Positions 1 through 9,562 of a stretch of DNA of 64,000 nucleotides are shown here, piece after piece. Each line of letters starts with the position of its first letter. Position 1 is the stretch's first letter. The DNA is from Akkermansiaceae bacterium UBA956 (GTDB lineage: Bacteria > Verrucomicrobiota > Verrucomicrobiia > Verrucomicrobiales > Akkermansiaceae), in assembly GCA_002293145.1 (NCBI GenBank), contig DBCO01000027.1, positions 310,001 to 374,000 on the forward strand. The letters run 5' to 3'. The position numbers and the translations under genes were made by a program. The notes below the pieces were generated by a model. The model saw only the letters and a program-made list of their open reading frames with translations, was not told the DNA's origin and ran no database searches.

Positions 1-1169
1 TCCCAGCCTACGGCACGACGCTTTTTCTTAGCGATATGAGCCGCTAACTCATTGAACATCCATGCCTGCATGGCATCTTCCGAGGCATTCGGGTGCTCTG
101 GATCGTTGATGCGCAGTCCGAGTTCATCGATGCGCTTTTGCGTGTAGGCATCGTTTTTCCACTGACCCTTCGGTGCCTCGTCACCACCAAAGTGAATCCA
201 TGGACTCGGGAAAAGTTCCATCGTCTCATCTAGGACGTCCATGAGGAAAGTCATCGCCCGCGGGTGAACACCAAAAAGATCCGGTGTGATATTGGAACGT
301 ACTACTGGGACCTTTCGCGTCGTACCCAGCTCGGGATAAGCCGTTAGAGCCGCCATTGCGTGACCTGGGAATTCGATCTCAGGCACGATGGTGATGTGAA
401 GCTTTTGCGCATAGGCAACGATTTCACGAACATCTGCTTGGCTGTAATGACCGCCGCCATGGAAATGCCCATAGCGATACTTGGCTCGAAACGTCGGATT
501 GGTCGGAATTTCCTCGGGATAATAGGCAGGAAAGTCGCGATGTACCTGCGTGAGCTTGGGATACTTGCGAATTTCCAAACGCCACGCCTCGCTATCGACA
601 AGGTGCCAATGCAGCCGATTCAACTTTTGCGCCGCCATCGCATCGAGAAATTTAAGCAAAAAATCCTTCGGCTGAAAATGCCGTGAGCTATCCAAATGCA
701 GTCCTCGCCACGTGCAAAGCGGTGCATCTTTGATTTGCAAAGCGGGTGCCGACCAATCCACTTGCGCTTGCACTTCCCGACCAAACACCGCCGACGGCAA
801 TGACTGCAAAAAGGTCACTGCCCCGTAAAAAACACCTGCATTCGAGCCTCCCCGGATCGTCACCTCAGCGGGCGAGATTTCCAATTCATAGCCTTCTTGT
901 GGCAACGAGGCATCAATCGACAAACGAATCACTCCGCCGCTGGCCTGCACAGAGAACTTCATTCCAGAACCAATACTGAGCCGCGCCGATAGCCAATTCG
1001 CCTCCGATTTTAATGCTGCGGCAGCCGAAATACCCATGCCATCTTTCAGGGCAAAACGACCGTCTTTTTGTTGGATCGATGCCGGCAAAGGCACGAAGGA
1101 AAGATCCTGAGCTAACACTGAAGCAGAAAAAAGTCCGCCCAAAATGACAATCGACAACCAAAAACGCAT
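1..1169 (-). CDS. Beta-N-acetylhexosaminidase, GH20 (3' end outside window)
   Basis: A secreted or periplasmic enzyme that removes terminal GlcNAc or GalNAc from glycans. The reading frame runs open from an ATG at 1169 off the left edge (at least 389 residues visible). Residues 1-20 form a signal peptide (MRFWLSIVILGG...VLA). An N-terminal GH20b-like domain (about 22-145) precedes the TIM barrel. RGLHLDSSRHF (about 155-165), LHWHLVDSEAWRLEI (186-200) and the catalytic pair HFGGDE (Asp330-Glu331) are diagnostic of GH20. The start is supported by AGGAG about 8 bases upstream. The C-terminal part of the barrel is missing only because the window ends. It probably belongs to the glycan-degrading set seen elsewhere in the window. 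Confidence 0.93.
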   Translation of the reverse strand, partial: MRFWLSIVILGGLFSASVLAQDLSFVPLPASIQQKDGRFALKDGMGISAAAALKSEANWLSARLSIGSGMKFSVQASGGVIRLSIDASLPQEGYELEISPAEVTIRGGSNAGVFYGAVTFLQSLPSAVFGREVQAQVDWSAPALQIKDAPLCTWRGLHLDSSRHFQPKDFLLKFLDAMAAQKLNRLHWHLVDSEAWRLEIRKYPKLTQVHRDFPAYYPEEIPTNPTFRAKYRYGHFHGGGHYSQADVREIVAYAQKLHITIVPEIEFPGHAMAALTAYPELGTTRKVPVVRSNITPDLFGVHPRAMTFLMDVLDETMELFPSPWIHFGGDEAPKGQWKNDAYTQKRIDELGLRINDPEHPNASEDAMQAWMFNELAAHIAKKKRRAVGW

Positions 1170-1249
1170 GCGGTATTCTCCTACAGTAAAACGAGGAAAA
1201 GCAAGCTTTTTTGTAATAGAAAAGGAAGCAGATGAATCAAGAATAAGAC

Positions 1250-2248
1250 TCAAGCACCTTCCATCATCATCTCATCGGCAGGATTCATCTCCTCAGCTTC
1301 ACCCTTGGGTGCGGAACCTTTTTTCGGGCGATCAGGCTTAGGAGTTGCGGGCTTGGTTGCATTTTTCTGCATTTCCCAATACTTTTTCAACTCGTCGTGA
1401 TCGAATTTCAAGTCATCGTTGGTATCGATCACCTCAAACAGATCTTCCTGAGCATCTTCGGTTTTTCCTTGGCCCATCGGTGATTTTTGGAACTCAGGGA
1501 AATCGATGAACTGATCCTTGTTCATGTCCATCGCCGGAAAACCGCGGGGTTCGTGACCAGCCTGACCGTTCGGTGCCTGAGGCGCACCTGGTCGCTTTTT
1601 GTTCGCTTCTGGGCCGTTGTTCTGGCGCTTTGGGCCATCAGGATGACCGGGACCATCTTGGGGAGGGCCAGAGCCATCAGGACGACGGTTACCGCCTAGC
1701 GGTGGACCGTCTTCGGGGCTGAGGGAACCATCACTGTTGCGATCCATGTTGCCGAAAATTTTCTTCTGCCGCTCTTCGGGTAGTTTAGCAATCATCGGGC
1801 TGGCGACGAATTCCTCGAAGCTGATTTTTTTATCGCCGTTAGAATCCAGTTCAGCGATGCGTGGAAATGCCCTCTTACGACCATCCTGCGAGCCTCCCGG
1901 ATTTCCCGGAGTAGGGCCTCCTGCCCCTGGCCCGCCGGGTCCGCCGTTTTGCGGACGCAATTCCACTCCATCGAGCGAGCCACTTTTGTCCTTATCGAGA
2001 TGACCAAAAAGTTTTTCCTGCTTATCTGCAGGCAGTTGGGAAATCCGTTGCAATTGGCGGAATTCCTCCATCGTGATCTTTTGATCCTGATTAGCATCGA
2101 CCTTGCGCCAAAATTCCAGCGCGCGCATTTTGTCACCTCCTGCAGGCTGACGATTTTTTTCCGGCCCCGTTTGTGACTGCGGCGCAGGGGATTGAGCATG
2201 AGCTGCTTCGAGAAAGAGCAGAGATAGCAGAGCGATGGAATATTTCAT
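1250..2248 (-). CDS. Secreted EF-hand calcium-binding protein
   Basis: 332 residues with a signal peptide (MKYSIALLSLLFLEAAHAQ). At least six EF-hand-like loops are spread through the chain, for example DANQDQKITMEEF, DKDKSGSLDGVEL, DSNGDKKISFEEF, DRNSDGSLSPED, DMNKDQFIDFPEF and DTNDDLKFDHDEL. They are separated by Pro/Gly/Gln-rich linkers, and the C-terminus is Lys/Pro-rich. The loops carry the Asp-x-Asn/Asp-x-Asp/Gly spacing of Ca2+ ligands. A GTG start at 2269 is also possible, but the ATG at 2248 places the signal peptide at the N-terminus. No catalytic domain is visible, so a calcium sensor or scaffold role is inference. Such proteins are common in Planctomycetes and Verrucomicrobia. Confidence 0.85.
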   Translation of the reverse strand: MKYSIALLSLLFLEAAHAQSPAPQSQTGPEKNRQPAGGDKMRALEFWRKVDANQDQKITMEEFRQLQRISQLPADKQEKLFGHLDKDKSGSLDGVELRPQNGGPGGPGAGGPTPGNPGGSQDGRKRAFPRIAELDSNGDKKISFEEFVASPMIAKLPEERQKKIFGNMDRNSDGSLSPEDGPPLGGNRRPDGSGPPQDGPGHPDGPKRQNNGPEANKKRPGAPQAPNGQAGHEPRGFPAMDMNKDQFIDFPEFQKSPMGQGKTEDAQEDLFEVIDTNDDLKFDHDELKKYWEMQKNATKPATPKPDRPKKGSAPKGEAEEMNPADEMMMEGA

Positions 2249-2360
2249 AATGCTGGAACGGTAGTTCACGAGAAAAACAACGATGGCAGAAAAAAGTTGC
2301 GCAGTTTGACAAATTTGTAGCTTTCTTCGGCGGCAATTCTATGCTAAATTTTGTTCGCCC

Positions 2361-3260
2361 ATGCATATACGCGATATTTTACGGCATAGCAAGCCATCGT
2401 TTTCCTTCGAATTTTTTCCCGCACGCACTGAGGCGAGCGCGGAAGATCTGTATCAGACCATCAGCGAACTGGAGCCATTGGCACCCTCTTTTGTCTCGAT
2501 CACCTACGGCGCTGGTGGTGGGACGCGTGAACTTACCCACCAACTCGTAGCCCGCATCAAGGAAACCACGGGCATTCCGCCCATTCCTCACCTGACCTGC
2601 GTAGGTCATACCAAAGCAGAGGTTGAACAACTTCTTCTCCGCTACGCCGCACTCGGTGTTTGCAACATCCTTGCACTTCGAGGCGATCCTCCCAAAAACC
2701 AGAATGACTACGATTGGTCACATGGCGATTTCCGCTACGCAAGCGATCTCGTACGTTTCATCCGCGAGTTCAATGAATCAGGCCGTCACCCTCTTGGGGG
2801 CTTTGGTATCGGCGTAGCTGGCTTTCCCGAGGGCCACCCAACCACGCCCAATCGACTCGCTGAAATGGAGCACCTCAAAGCAAAGTGCGCTGAGGGAGCG
2901 GACTACATTTGCACGCAATTGTTTTTTGACAACCACGATTTTTTTGACTTCCGCGACCGCTGTGTGCTGGAAGGCATCAACATTCCGATCATCGCAGGAA
3001 TCATGCCGGTCACATCCCTTTCATCGATGAAGCGAATGGCAGAGTTGGCGGCGGGCTCGCGCTATCCGGCAAAGTTATTGCGCGTATTGTCTCGAGCTCA
3101 AGATCCGCAAGCGGTCGAAAATGTGGGCATTCACTACGCGGCGCAACAATGCAATGAGCTGCTCGATGGCGGCGTGGACGGATTGCATTTCTACACTCTC
3201 AACAAGAGCAGTGCTACCCGCCAGATCTACCAAAGTCTCGGCATGGTTACATCAGCCTAG
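2361..3260 (+). CDS. metF: Methylenetetrahydrofolate reductase
   Basis: Cytosolic FAD enzyme reducing 5,10-methylene-THF to 5-methyl-THF for methionine synthesis. At 299 residues it has the usual bacterial MetF length. Family motifs include FSFEFFPARTE near the N-terminus (catalytic Glu), VSITYGAGGGTRE, HLTCVGHTKAE, NILALRGDPPK and AGIMPVTSLSSMKRMAE. It stands alone, with no metH or metE nearby. I looked for a SAM or SAH riboswitch in the roughly 90 bases before the gene and saw none. Its stop codon abuts the stop codon of the convergent gene that follows. Confidence 0.96.
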   Translation: MHIRDILRHSKPSFSFEFFPARTEASAEDLYQTISELEPLAPSFVSITYGAGGGTRELTHQLVARIKETTGIPPIPHLTCVGHTKAEVEQLLLRYAALGVCNILALRGDPPKNQNDYDWSHGDFRYASDLVRFIREFNESGRHPLGGFGIGVAGFPEGHPTTPNRLAEMEHLKAKCAEGADYICTQLFFDNHDFFDFRDRCVLEGINIPIIAGIMPVTSLSSMKRMAELAAGSRYPAKLLRVLSRAQDPQAVENVGIHYAAQQCNELLDGGVDGLHFYTLNKSSATRQIYQSLGMVTSA

Positions 3261-4988
3261 TTACTGCGGAAAAATAGGTTCTTTGCGATCCAAACTGAGT
3301 AATTCCTCAGCTTGATTGACAGTGATTTCCATCATACTGCCGCGGATTGGCACATCCATGATTATGTTTTCGTCGTTAGGAGTCTTTCTGAACTGATTCA
3401 AAAACGGAACCTTGGCTGGAAATGCTTTCAACGGGAGTATCAGCTGCAAGGCTCCATCATAAACCGCAGTGGCGGCCATTTTTTGTGCAGCACGCGCTTG
3501 AACTTGCTGCTGAATCGATTCCGCTTGAAAAGGAGCGCCGAGATCGAGCGAATCATCGGCAAAACCCGCGGTATTGCCGGAATTTTGCTGCGCTAGCTCA
3601 GCAGCCTTCTTCAAAGTCAGTTCATCTTCACGAGCTTTGGCACTTCCCAATTTTACTCCATTGACTTCCACTAACTCCTCTTCGATCAAACCTTTTTTGA
3701 TCATTTTCATGATTTCTTGATCCTCCAGAGGGCGCACGCTAAATCCTCCTTTGATTGTCATTTGCTCAGGAGCGACAAGCGCGATATCAGAAATGGACAG
3801 CACACCACCCGTGGTTTTCAAATTGAAGGAACCCTCATTGAAGGCAACTTTGCGGAAACTGCCAGAAGGACTCAAAATGGCCAAGCTGTTGAGCAAGGGC
3901 AGTCGACTGCGCAAGGTGAGCGAATCGCCCTCGCTCAGGGAGAGCCGCCCCGCAAGAGAAACGCCTTCTGGAGTATTGGTGGAGCCAGAAATTTTCAACT
4001 CACCCGAGACACGGCCATCGAGATACGAGTGATAGCTTTCCTGCAAAAGTACCTCCAAAGGCACATTTTCGAGCGCCACTATTCCCGAGAACTCAGGTCG
4101 CAGGCCGCCCGCGATTTTGACCTGCCGCAGAGAAACCTTACCCAATTTCCCGTCGGCAATTGTGGTCTGCATTTTGACTTCAAACTCGCCCTTCTCCACT
4201 ACCAATCCTTGCTCGTTGCAGACTAATACCAGTTCTTTAATTTGCAGCTTGCGAAGCCAATTTTGCTCAAAAATACCGCCCGTAAATTGTAAGCGCCAGC
4301 CAGTCCCCTCGCGCATCGCTAACATTTTACTGCCCGAAATGCTGCCCATCGTGCGCTCGGAATACCCCCAGGTGATCCGCGTCTGAGATGATTCCAAATT
4401 CTGAAATTGCATCTTGTGAAATCTCTTCGTCAGCGAAGTCGCCAACTTGGCAGCCTCTTCAGGACTTTCTGCGCCAGCTTTGACATCGAATGACATCCTT
4501 TCCACCGTGATGGCATTGGGTTTCCAGCGACCGTTGAATCCATCTAGCAGGCCCATGCGGAAACGTATGCCAGTGGCTTCCAACTTATTTAAATAGCTGT
4601 CATCTCCACCATTGATGAGCAAATGTCCAATCATCGCTCGATTTTGACTGCGGCTGAAACTTCTCATCACCCCCCACTCAGCATCCAGGCCTGCCACAAT
4701 TTTATTGCGCAAATTCGTTTTGAAAGACGCTTGACCGGAGAACTTGACTAGAAAAAACAACGCGACCGCTACAATAACCGCTACAAAAATTAGCAGCTTG
4801 AGAAACAAGCTCAACAAGTGATGAGTCAACACGGACGCACCACCACCCGCCATCGAAAAACGCAACTGAAACCAAAATCCCTGCTTGCCAACCCATTGGG
4901 CCAAGCGATCTTTGAAAAGATTGGTAGAATCTGGGTCCATCAGTAATGTTAGTTTGCTGTCCCAGGAAACTAAATCATCCTGCGGCAA
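3261..4988 (-). CDS. AsmA-like single-pass membrane protein
   Basis: 575 residues. A cytoplasmic N-terminal stretch of about 55 residues precedes one transmembrane helix (LLSLFLKLLIFVAVIVAVALFFLV, given here only as a landmark around residues 60-83). The rest is a long beta-rich region with LSLSEGDSLTLRSRLPLLNSL and NLKTTGGVLSISDIALVAP, the pattern of AsmA/DUF3971/TamB-like proteins that span the periplasm. A Gln/Ala-rich segment lies near residues 480-520. AsmA-like proteins are linked to lipid transport to the outer membrane; that role here is inference. It is convergent with metF with no bases between the stop codons. A later start at Met17 is possible. Confidence 0.6.
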   Translation of the reverse strand: MPQDDLVSWDSKLTLLMDPDSTNLFKDRLAQWVGKQGFWFQLRFSMAGGGASVLTHHLLSLFLKLLIFVAVIVAVALFFLVKFSGQASFKTNLRNKIVAGLDAEWGVMRSFSRSQNRAMIGHLLINGGDDSYLNKLEATGIRFRMGLLDGFNGRWKPNAITVERMSFDVKAGAESPEEAAKLATSLTKRFHKMQFQNLESSQTRITWGYSERTMGSISGSKMLAMREGTGWRLQFTGGIFEQNWLRKLQIKELVLVCNEQGLVVEKGEFEVKMQTTIADGKLGKVSLRQVKIAGGLRPEFSGIVALENVPLEVLLQESYHSYLDGRVSGELKISGSTNTPEGVSLAGRLSLSEGDSLTLRSRLPLLNSLAILSPSGSFRKVAFNEGSFNLKTTGGVLSISDIALVAPEQMTIKGGFSVRPLEDQEIMKMIKKGLIEEELVEVNGVKLGSAKAREDELTLKKAAELAQQNSGNTAGFADDSLDLGAPFQAESIQQQVQARAAQKMAATAVYDGALQLILPLKAFPAKVPFLNQFRKTPNDENIIMDVPIRGSMMEITVNQAEELLSLDRKEPIFPQ

Positions 4989-5059
4989 AACGCGAGAGTA
5001 AAATCGCTTCTGTGAAAAATTGCCTCGCGCGCTCGCCAGTACTCGACTAAACCAGCTGC

Positions 5060-5839
5060 GTGGATGATCATGATTATAAAGTGAAGTTGGAAATTTTCGA
5101 AGGACCTCTCGATCTTTTGCTCTATTTGATCAAAAAAGAAGAAGTCGACATCCACGAAGTATCGATGGAAAAAATTACCAAACAATATCTTCTCTACATC
5201 AATACCTTCAAGATGCTCAACATCGACATCGCCGCCGAGTTCATACTGATGGCTGCCAATCTGATGTACATCAAAAGCCGCACTCTTTTGCCCAAATCTG
5301 AGCAACCACCTGAAGAAGACAGCGAGGAAGATGACCCGCGCTGGGATCTAATTCGTCAGTTGATCGAATACAAAAAATTCAAGGATGCCGCATCTTTCCT
5401 GCTCAAACGTGAGGTTGAAATGGACGGCGCTTTCGCGTATCAAGCCGAAAAAATCAAGGACGAGACACCACCTACCTTGGCTGAAGTCTCGATCTTTGAT
5501 CTGATCCGTTCCTTTCAGAATGTGCTTAAACGTTTCGAGGTGACTCATGACTTCGGATCCATCATTGACGACCGCTACACCGTGGCCGATAAGATCGAGT
5601 TGCTAATCACACGCTTACGCCCAGGCCAATCCATTCGCTTTGAAAACCTCTTTGAACAAGCCACCACCAAGGCAGAGGTGATCGTCACCTTCCTCGCCGT
5701 TCTTGAATTGATGAAGCTCAACCAGTTCGTGATCCGCCAAAATACCATCCTTGGCGAAATCGAAGTCGAGCGCCGCGATACCGGGACAACAAGTGCCGCC
5801 GAGTTAATCGCAGCGGCGGAAGAAGATGCTAATTTGTAG
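5060..5839 (+). CDS. scpA: Segregation and condensation protein A
   Basis: Kleisin subunit of the SMC-ScpAB chromosome condensation complex, cytosolic. 259 residues, normal length. The N-terminal signature KLEIFEGPLDLLLYLIKKEEVDI (landmark near residues 8-30) binds the SMC neck. The acidic linker PEEDSEEDDPRWD (about 93-105) and the C-terminal winged helix (VIVTFLAVLELMKLNQF) complete the kleisin layout. The start is GTG (5060); the next ATG would remove the conserved N-terminus. scpB, often adjacent in other genomes, does not follow; the next about 460 bases are empty. Confidence 0.95.
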   Translation: MDDHDYKVKLEIFEGPLDLLLYLIKKEEVDIHEVSMEKITKQYLLYINTFKMLNIDIAAEFILMAANLMYIKSRTLLPKSEQPPEEDSEEDDPRWDLIRQLIEYKKFKDAASFLLKREVEMDGAFAYQAEKIKDETPPTLAEVSIFDLIRSFQNVLKRFEVTHDFGSIIDDRYTVADKIELLITRLRPGQSIRFENLFEQATTKAEVIVTFLAVLELMKLNQFVIRQNTILGEIEVERRDTGTTSAAELIAAAEEDANL

Positions 5840-6304
5840 AATTTTCCCGTTCGGAGAGATGCCAATGGATCAATTCATCAAGCAGGAGCTCTTCAATGAG
5901 GCCCAAGCAGCGTCGACGCGATGACTCATTTTTCAGTCGCAGCGATTGCTTTCGCGCTTTCGTCAAACGGATTGATAGCTCAAGTTAGCGTAATTTTCTT
6001 CGAACTCTGTTTTTTTCATTTCGCAAGGCCATAGCAACCCGCCGAGCGATAAGTTCATCCCTGTTCACCACGTTCCGCCTTGCGGCTCAACGTGTACTCT
6101 GTTTGCCCTCTCTTCAGGCAGAGAATCACCCGCCGCGTTGGCACAGTCAGAGGTAAATTCCTCCACCCGTAAAACCGTTTCGTTCTGCGTCATCATCACT
6201 TGCTATGGCACCTACCTAATGCACCGCTCCCACCCCCGTAGTTCGCACCAAGTCAGTCTACCGCAGTTATCCATATCCAGAAAAGCCAATGATCCACTTT
6301 TGTT
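5840..6304 (+). other. Intergenic region with no supported gene
   Basis: About 465 bases between scpA and the convergent gene at 6305. The short open frames here have no protein-like composition, no start signal and no recognisable motif. No terminator hairpin with a T-run was found after scpA. Confidence 0.5.
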
Positions 6305-7723
6305 TCAGGGCTGCGGAAATGTGTTTTCCCAAACGTGCAGAGCATGGCCTTCACCCAGCCCGCCAATTTCTATCAGCAACTCACCACACCGCTTGCGCCA
6401 TTTTTCATAATCAGGCGGGCCGCGCTCCGTATCACGACTATTCGGAAAAACCAAATATGTGACCTTTAAATCCGAAACGGGGCGATTGTACGGCGTAGCG
6501 CGGGCATTGAGTTGTTTGGCCATACGCAAGGAGGCTTCACCCGCTTTAAATGTCGGCCCACCATCACCGACAATGCACGGATACAATTTTTGATCGTAAA
6601 TCACTACCGCGTAGTCACCCACGCGTGGCGCGTAGTTATCGTTCGTCGCCGTCAAAAGATGCACGGGCATCACAATAAATGGATCATATTCCGCCACCAA
6701 AAAACTCCTTGCTTTCATATCGGCAATACCCCGCTTTAAATACTCGATCCGATCGCGCAACCATGCCTTGCGCACCGCACTCGTCGCCGGATCAGCAAGC
6801 TCCACATTCGCATTGCCAATGCGCTTTTCCCAGCCCGCCACCATCGGATTCGGCGTAGCTGTTTGTTTTTTCCATCCATAGCTCGTGAATGGCTGGTAGT
6901 TTGCCGATTCGACAATGCTGGCCGGCATCGTAGCAAGTCGATCCCCATCCGATCCGTCCGAGACCACATCCATTTCCGATTGCAGTAAAAACACCCGTCG
7001 CGATGTCTGTGGATCGCGCAAATGCAAAATCGTTTCCACATCATAGAAATTATGCTTGCTTAGCAATTCATTCAACTGTGTAGCATCCTGCTTGATGCGC
7101 GCAATCTTGTTCTCATAGAGCTTTGTGAAATGCGGGGAAACTTCTGACTTTCCCAACAATTGCGCCAACTTCGGGAACATTTTCTCCAATCCAGGCGTCG
7201 CCTGATTCAGCTCAGCCACTGTTTGCGCCGCGCGTGGGATTTTGACCCGCAATTCATACTCCGCCTTGTAGCTCTCCGCCGCTAACCGTTCCCTCGAGGC
7301 CTCCACACCCACTTCGACAACGACCTTGGCTTCAAAGGGTATCCCGTTGGCTAGCATTTTCACATTCCCCCCCGTGCTGCTTGTCGAGGCATCCACACGC
7401 GGCGTGACTACTTCTCGATTTTCCTGCTTGGCTTTGCTCGCTTTATACTCACGCATTTTCTTGGCAAGCTCCTCTTCCATCTCCACCCGCAACCGATCTT
7501 CCACCTGACGCTCCAGATCCGCTTCATCCTGCATACTCATGGTTCCGCTTGCACGCAAACTCAGCAAAGCCGACTTGATTTTTCCCGCTAATGGCGAAAA
7601 TAGCACCGTTGTGCCCAGCAACATTGCCACAATCAAGGTAATCCACCCCCACGGCGGCTTCGCTTGCGGTTGGCGCGATTTCACACCCTCGATCTGATGC
7701 TGATTGTTACTCATCTCCGACAA
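6305..7723 (-). CDS. Membrane-anchored protein of unknown function
   Basis: 472 residues, not recognised. A short cytoplasmic N-terminus (about 25 residues, PPW just before the helix) is followed by one transmembrane segment (WGWITLIVAMLLGTTVLF). A charged coiled-coil stretch follows, about 65-105 (DEADLERQVEDRLRVEMEEE). The rest is soluble with mixed composition, including NYQPFTSYGWKKQ and YDPFIVMPVHLLTATNDN. Its orientation suggests a periplasmic body. Neighbours (scpA, histidine-rich porin-like gene) give no functional clue. It is a complete frame with clean codon use, so it is very likely a real gene. Confidence 0.75.
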   Translation of the reverse strand: MSEMSNNQHQIEGVKSRQPQAKPPWGWITLIVAMLLGTTVLFSPLAGKIKSALLSLRASGTMSMQDEADLERQVEDRLRVEMEEELAKKMREYKASKAKQENREVVTPRVDASTSSTGGNVKMLANGIPFEAKVVVEVGVEASRERLAAESYKAEYELRVKIPRAAQTVAELNQATPGLEKMFPKLAQLLGKSEVSPHFTKLYENKIARIKQDATQLNELLSKHNFYDVETILHLRDPQTSRRVFLLQSEMDVVSDGSDGDRLATMPASIVESANYQPFTSYGWKKQTATPNPMVAGWEKRIGNANVELADPATSAVRKAWLRDRIEYLKRGIADMKARSFLVAEYDPFIVMPVHLLTATNDNYAPRVGDYAVVIYDQKLYPCIVGDGGPTFKAGEASLRMAKQLNARATPYNRPVSDLKVTYLVFPNSRDTERGPPDYEKWRKRCGELLIEIGGLGEGHALHVWENTFPQP

Positions 7724-7957
7724 TCATAAACAATCGTTGCTGTAAATTCAACCGGAATTGTCAAATTAGGTAGGCAAACGATTCACCAGATTCTCCCGCA
7801 GAATGGTTTCTTCATCGTATATACAAAAGCCCCACACAAAATAGCACACCAGCCAAATTTGAGAATTTTGTGATTTTTAATGGCTAATCATTCTTCAGCC
7901 CATGGGAAGATTTACTACACTCGCAGAATATCGATGGATCAATACCCTTGCCGAAAT

Positions 7958-9088
7958 TCAATGACCAAACTCAATCACATACTGGAGCCACACCGTGCTC
8001 TCAGACTCGCCACCCGGCAAGAAATCGGCATTGTATTGCAAGCGTGTCATGCCATCGAGCTGATCGCTCAACTCATGATAGTGACTCAAGTTCGTGCTCA
8101 GGCGCACGCGCTCATCTAGGTCCGCGGTGTCACTCCCCGAGATCCACTCCATACGCGCATGCGAGTTCAGATCATCCGTCAATGCATATCCCATCGCCAA
8201 GGCCACTGAGGTCTCATAAAAGTTGTGATTTTCGCCTGAATCTTCCTCTACGCCCTCAACCTTCCGATAATTTACCTCGGCCGAAAAACTTGCGTCTTTT
8301 CCACCCAAGGTCACATCGCGCGAAACATCAGCTCCCACCACATAGGTATTGCGTCCAAAATGATTCTCGCCGTGTAAACCAGACACGCCCCACTGCGCAC
8401 CACCGATTTCCGTGGCAAAACGACCATGCACAATGTTGCGCACCGCAAATCCCTCATCAGCATGAATCAACGGCTCCTCTTCTTCTTCCTCATGCTCGTG
8501 CTCGTGAGCAAACTCGTATGCCGAGCCTACACCGATCGTCAGCACATGCTGTTGCTCGGATCCAAATTCATAGCCCAAGGAAAAACCTTCCATGATCAAG
8601 CCATCCTCGCCCAAAAATCTCGTGTTCATCAAGTTGCTCTCCACAAACGAACGAGCATGCAAGTGCAAATGATTTTGCAGTCCCACTTCGGGCATATAGA
8701 TGCCTGTCTTAATCAAAACCCGCGGCGTCATCCGGAACTTGATGAAAGCCTCTTCCCAGTGGCCATTCCACTGCGTATGGCGATCCCATTGTTCATTGTA
8801 AATCGCCACCATCGAAAAATCATCCCCCACATGCACCGCACCGCCCACTTCCAAGGCCTGCATGTTCCACCCGTCCGCGCGAGGATCGTGATGCCCAGCA
8901 TCCTCGAAAAAATGATCGTCTCCTGTACTGCCACCAAGCGCCATCGACGCGCTCACATGCGGTGCAAAACGCATACCTTCCGATTTCTCATTCGCATGCC
9001 CATGCTCGCAGTTTTCATCGTGATGATGAACTTCCGCAGCGACAGGACTCGCAAGAACCAACAAAGACAATAGTGCATGACGTGACAT
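7958..9088 (-). CDS. Histidine-rich outer-membrane porin-like protein
   Basis: 376 residues with signal peptide MSRHALLSLLVLASPVAA. The mature N-terminus is metal-ligand rich (EVHHHDENCEHGH). An internal loop near residues 195-207 alternates His and Glu (FAHEHEHEEEEEE). The body has the alternating aromatic/polar pattern of outer-membrane beta strands and ends in a strand closing on F-G-H (WLQYVIEFGH), with aromatic residues near the C-terminus as in beta barrels. By analogy with His-rich porins that bind zinc, a role in zinc or other divalent metal uptake is likely but inferred. No Zn ABC transporter is adjacent. The upstream AT-rich region contains repeated TTGCAT words. Confidence 0.72.
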   Translation of the reverse strand: MSRHALLSLLVLASPVAAEVHHHDENCEHGHANEKSEGMRFAPHVSASMALGGSTGDDHFFEDAGHHDPRADGWNMQALEVGGAVHVGDDFSMVAIYNEQWDRHTQWNGHWEEAFIKFRMTPRVLIKTGIYMPEVGLQNHLHLHARSFVESNLMNTRFLGEDGLIMEGFSLGYEFGSEQQHVLTIGVGSAYEFAHEHEHEEEEEEPLIHADEGFAVRNIVHGRFATEIGGAQWGVSGLHGENHFGRNTYVVGADVSRDVTLGGKDASFSAEVNYRKVEGVEEDSGENHNFYETSVALAMGYALTDDLNSHARMEWISGSDTADLDERVRLSTNLSHYHELSDQLDGMTRLQYNADFLPGGESESTVWLQYVIEFGH

Positions 9089-9097
9089 GCGCTGATT

Positions 9098-9126
9098 TTA
9101 TGCACATGCAATTAAAATGCAATAGC
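9098..9126 (-). promoter_or_regulatory. Possible operator with repeated TTGCAT upstream of the His-rich porin-like gene
   Basis: Read toward the gene, the region just before the start contains TTGCAT, then TTTAA, then TTGCAT, followed by GTGCATAA, all within an AT-rich stretch. It is placed where a Zur-type repressor could block transcription. It does not match the classical enterobacterial Zur box, so this is only a candidate. Confidence 0.3.
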
Positions 9127-9163
9127 AAAATTTTATCTTTAGCAAAAAATGATCGCCAAGTCG

Positions 9164-9559
9164 TTAGTAGGTCTTCTCTGCCATTGGCAAAATTTCCGCA
9201 ATCTCGAAATCAATCAAACAAAACCGCCCCAACTTCGCAGAATAAGTCACATTCCTCGCCTCCGCATCACCATGCCGCACTCCATAGTCGCGCTCCAGCT
9301 CCGCAAACAATTCCTTCGCTTTCGCAGGAGTCAAATTCGGCGCCGGACTGCCACAGTTGGTACTCACAAAATACAATTCCTCCGGATGCTCCTCCACCAG
9401 CTTCGGAACATACGGGCATTCCCGCTCACCCAGCACCTTCAGCACCGCCACTTCCGTCGCGTAGCGCTTATCCGCATCCGTCCCACGAAATCGCTTGTGC
9501 ACCATCCCATTCCAGTCAATGCGCACATGCGCGCGAATCCCATCTTTCAAATCTCTCAT
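9164..9559 (-). CDS. Small protein-kinase-like protein
   Basis: 131 residues. The C-terminal half contains a kinase-type catalytic loop and metal-binding motif: RHGDAEARNVTY (HGDxxxxN) followed by CLIDFEIAE (DFE in place of DFG). The N-terminal part is short, VRIDWNGMVHKRFRG with a possible ATP-site Lys and a downstream Glu in EVAVLKVLGE. The fold is thus a minimal RIO/LPS-kinase-like lobe. Substrate unknown. It begins 3 bases after the mgtE stop, so the two are almost certainly co-transcribed. At less than half the normal kinase length it could be a compact kinase or a pseudokinase. Confidence 0.68.
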   Translation of the reverse strand: MRDLKDGIRAHVRIDWNGMVHKRFRGTDADKRYATEVAVLKVLGERECPYVPKLVEEHPEELYFVSTNCGSPAPNLTPAKAKELFAELERDYGVRHGDAEARNVTYSAKLGRFCLIDFEIAEILPMAEKTY

Positions 9560-9562
9560 ACC

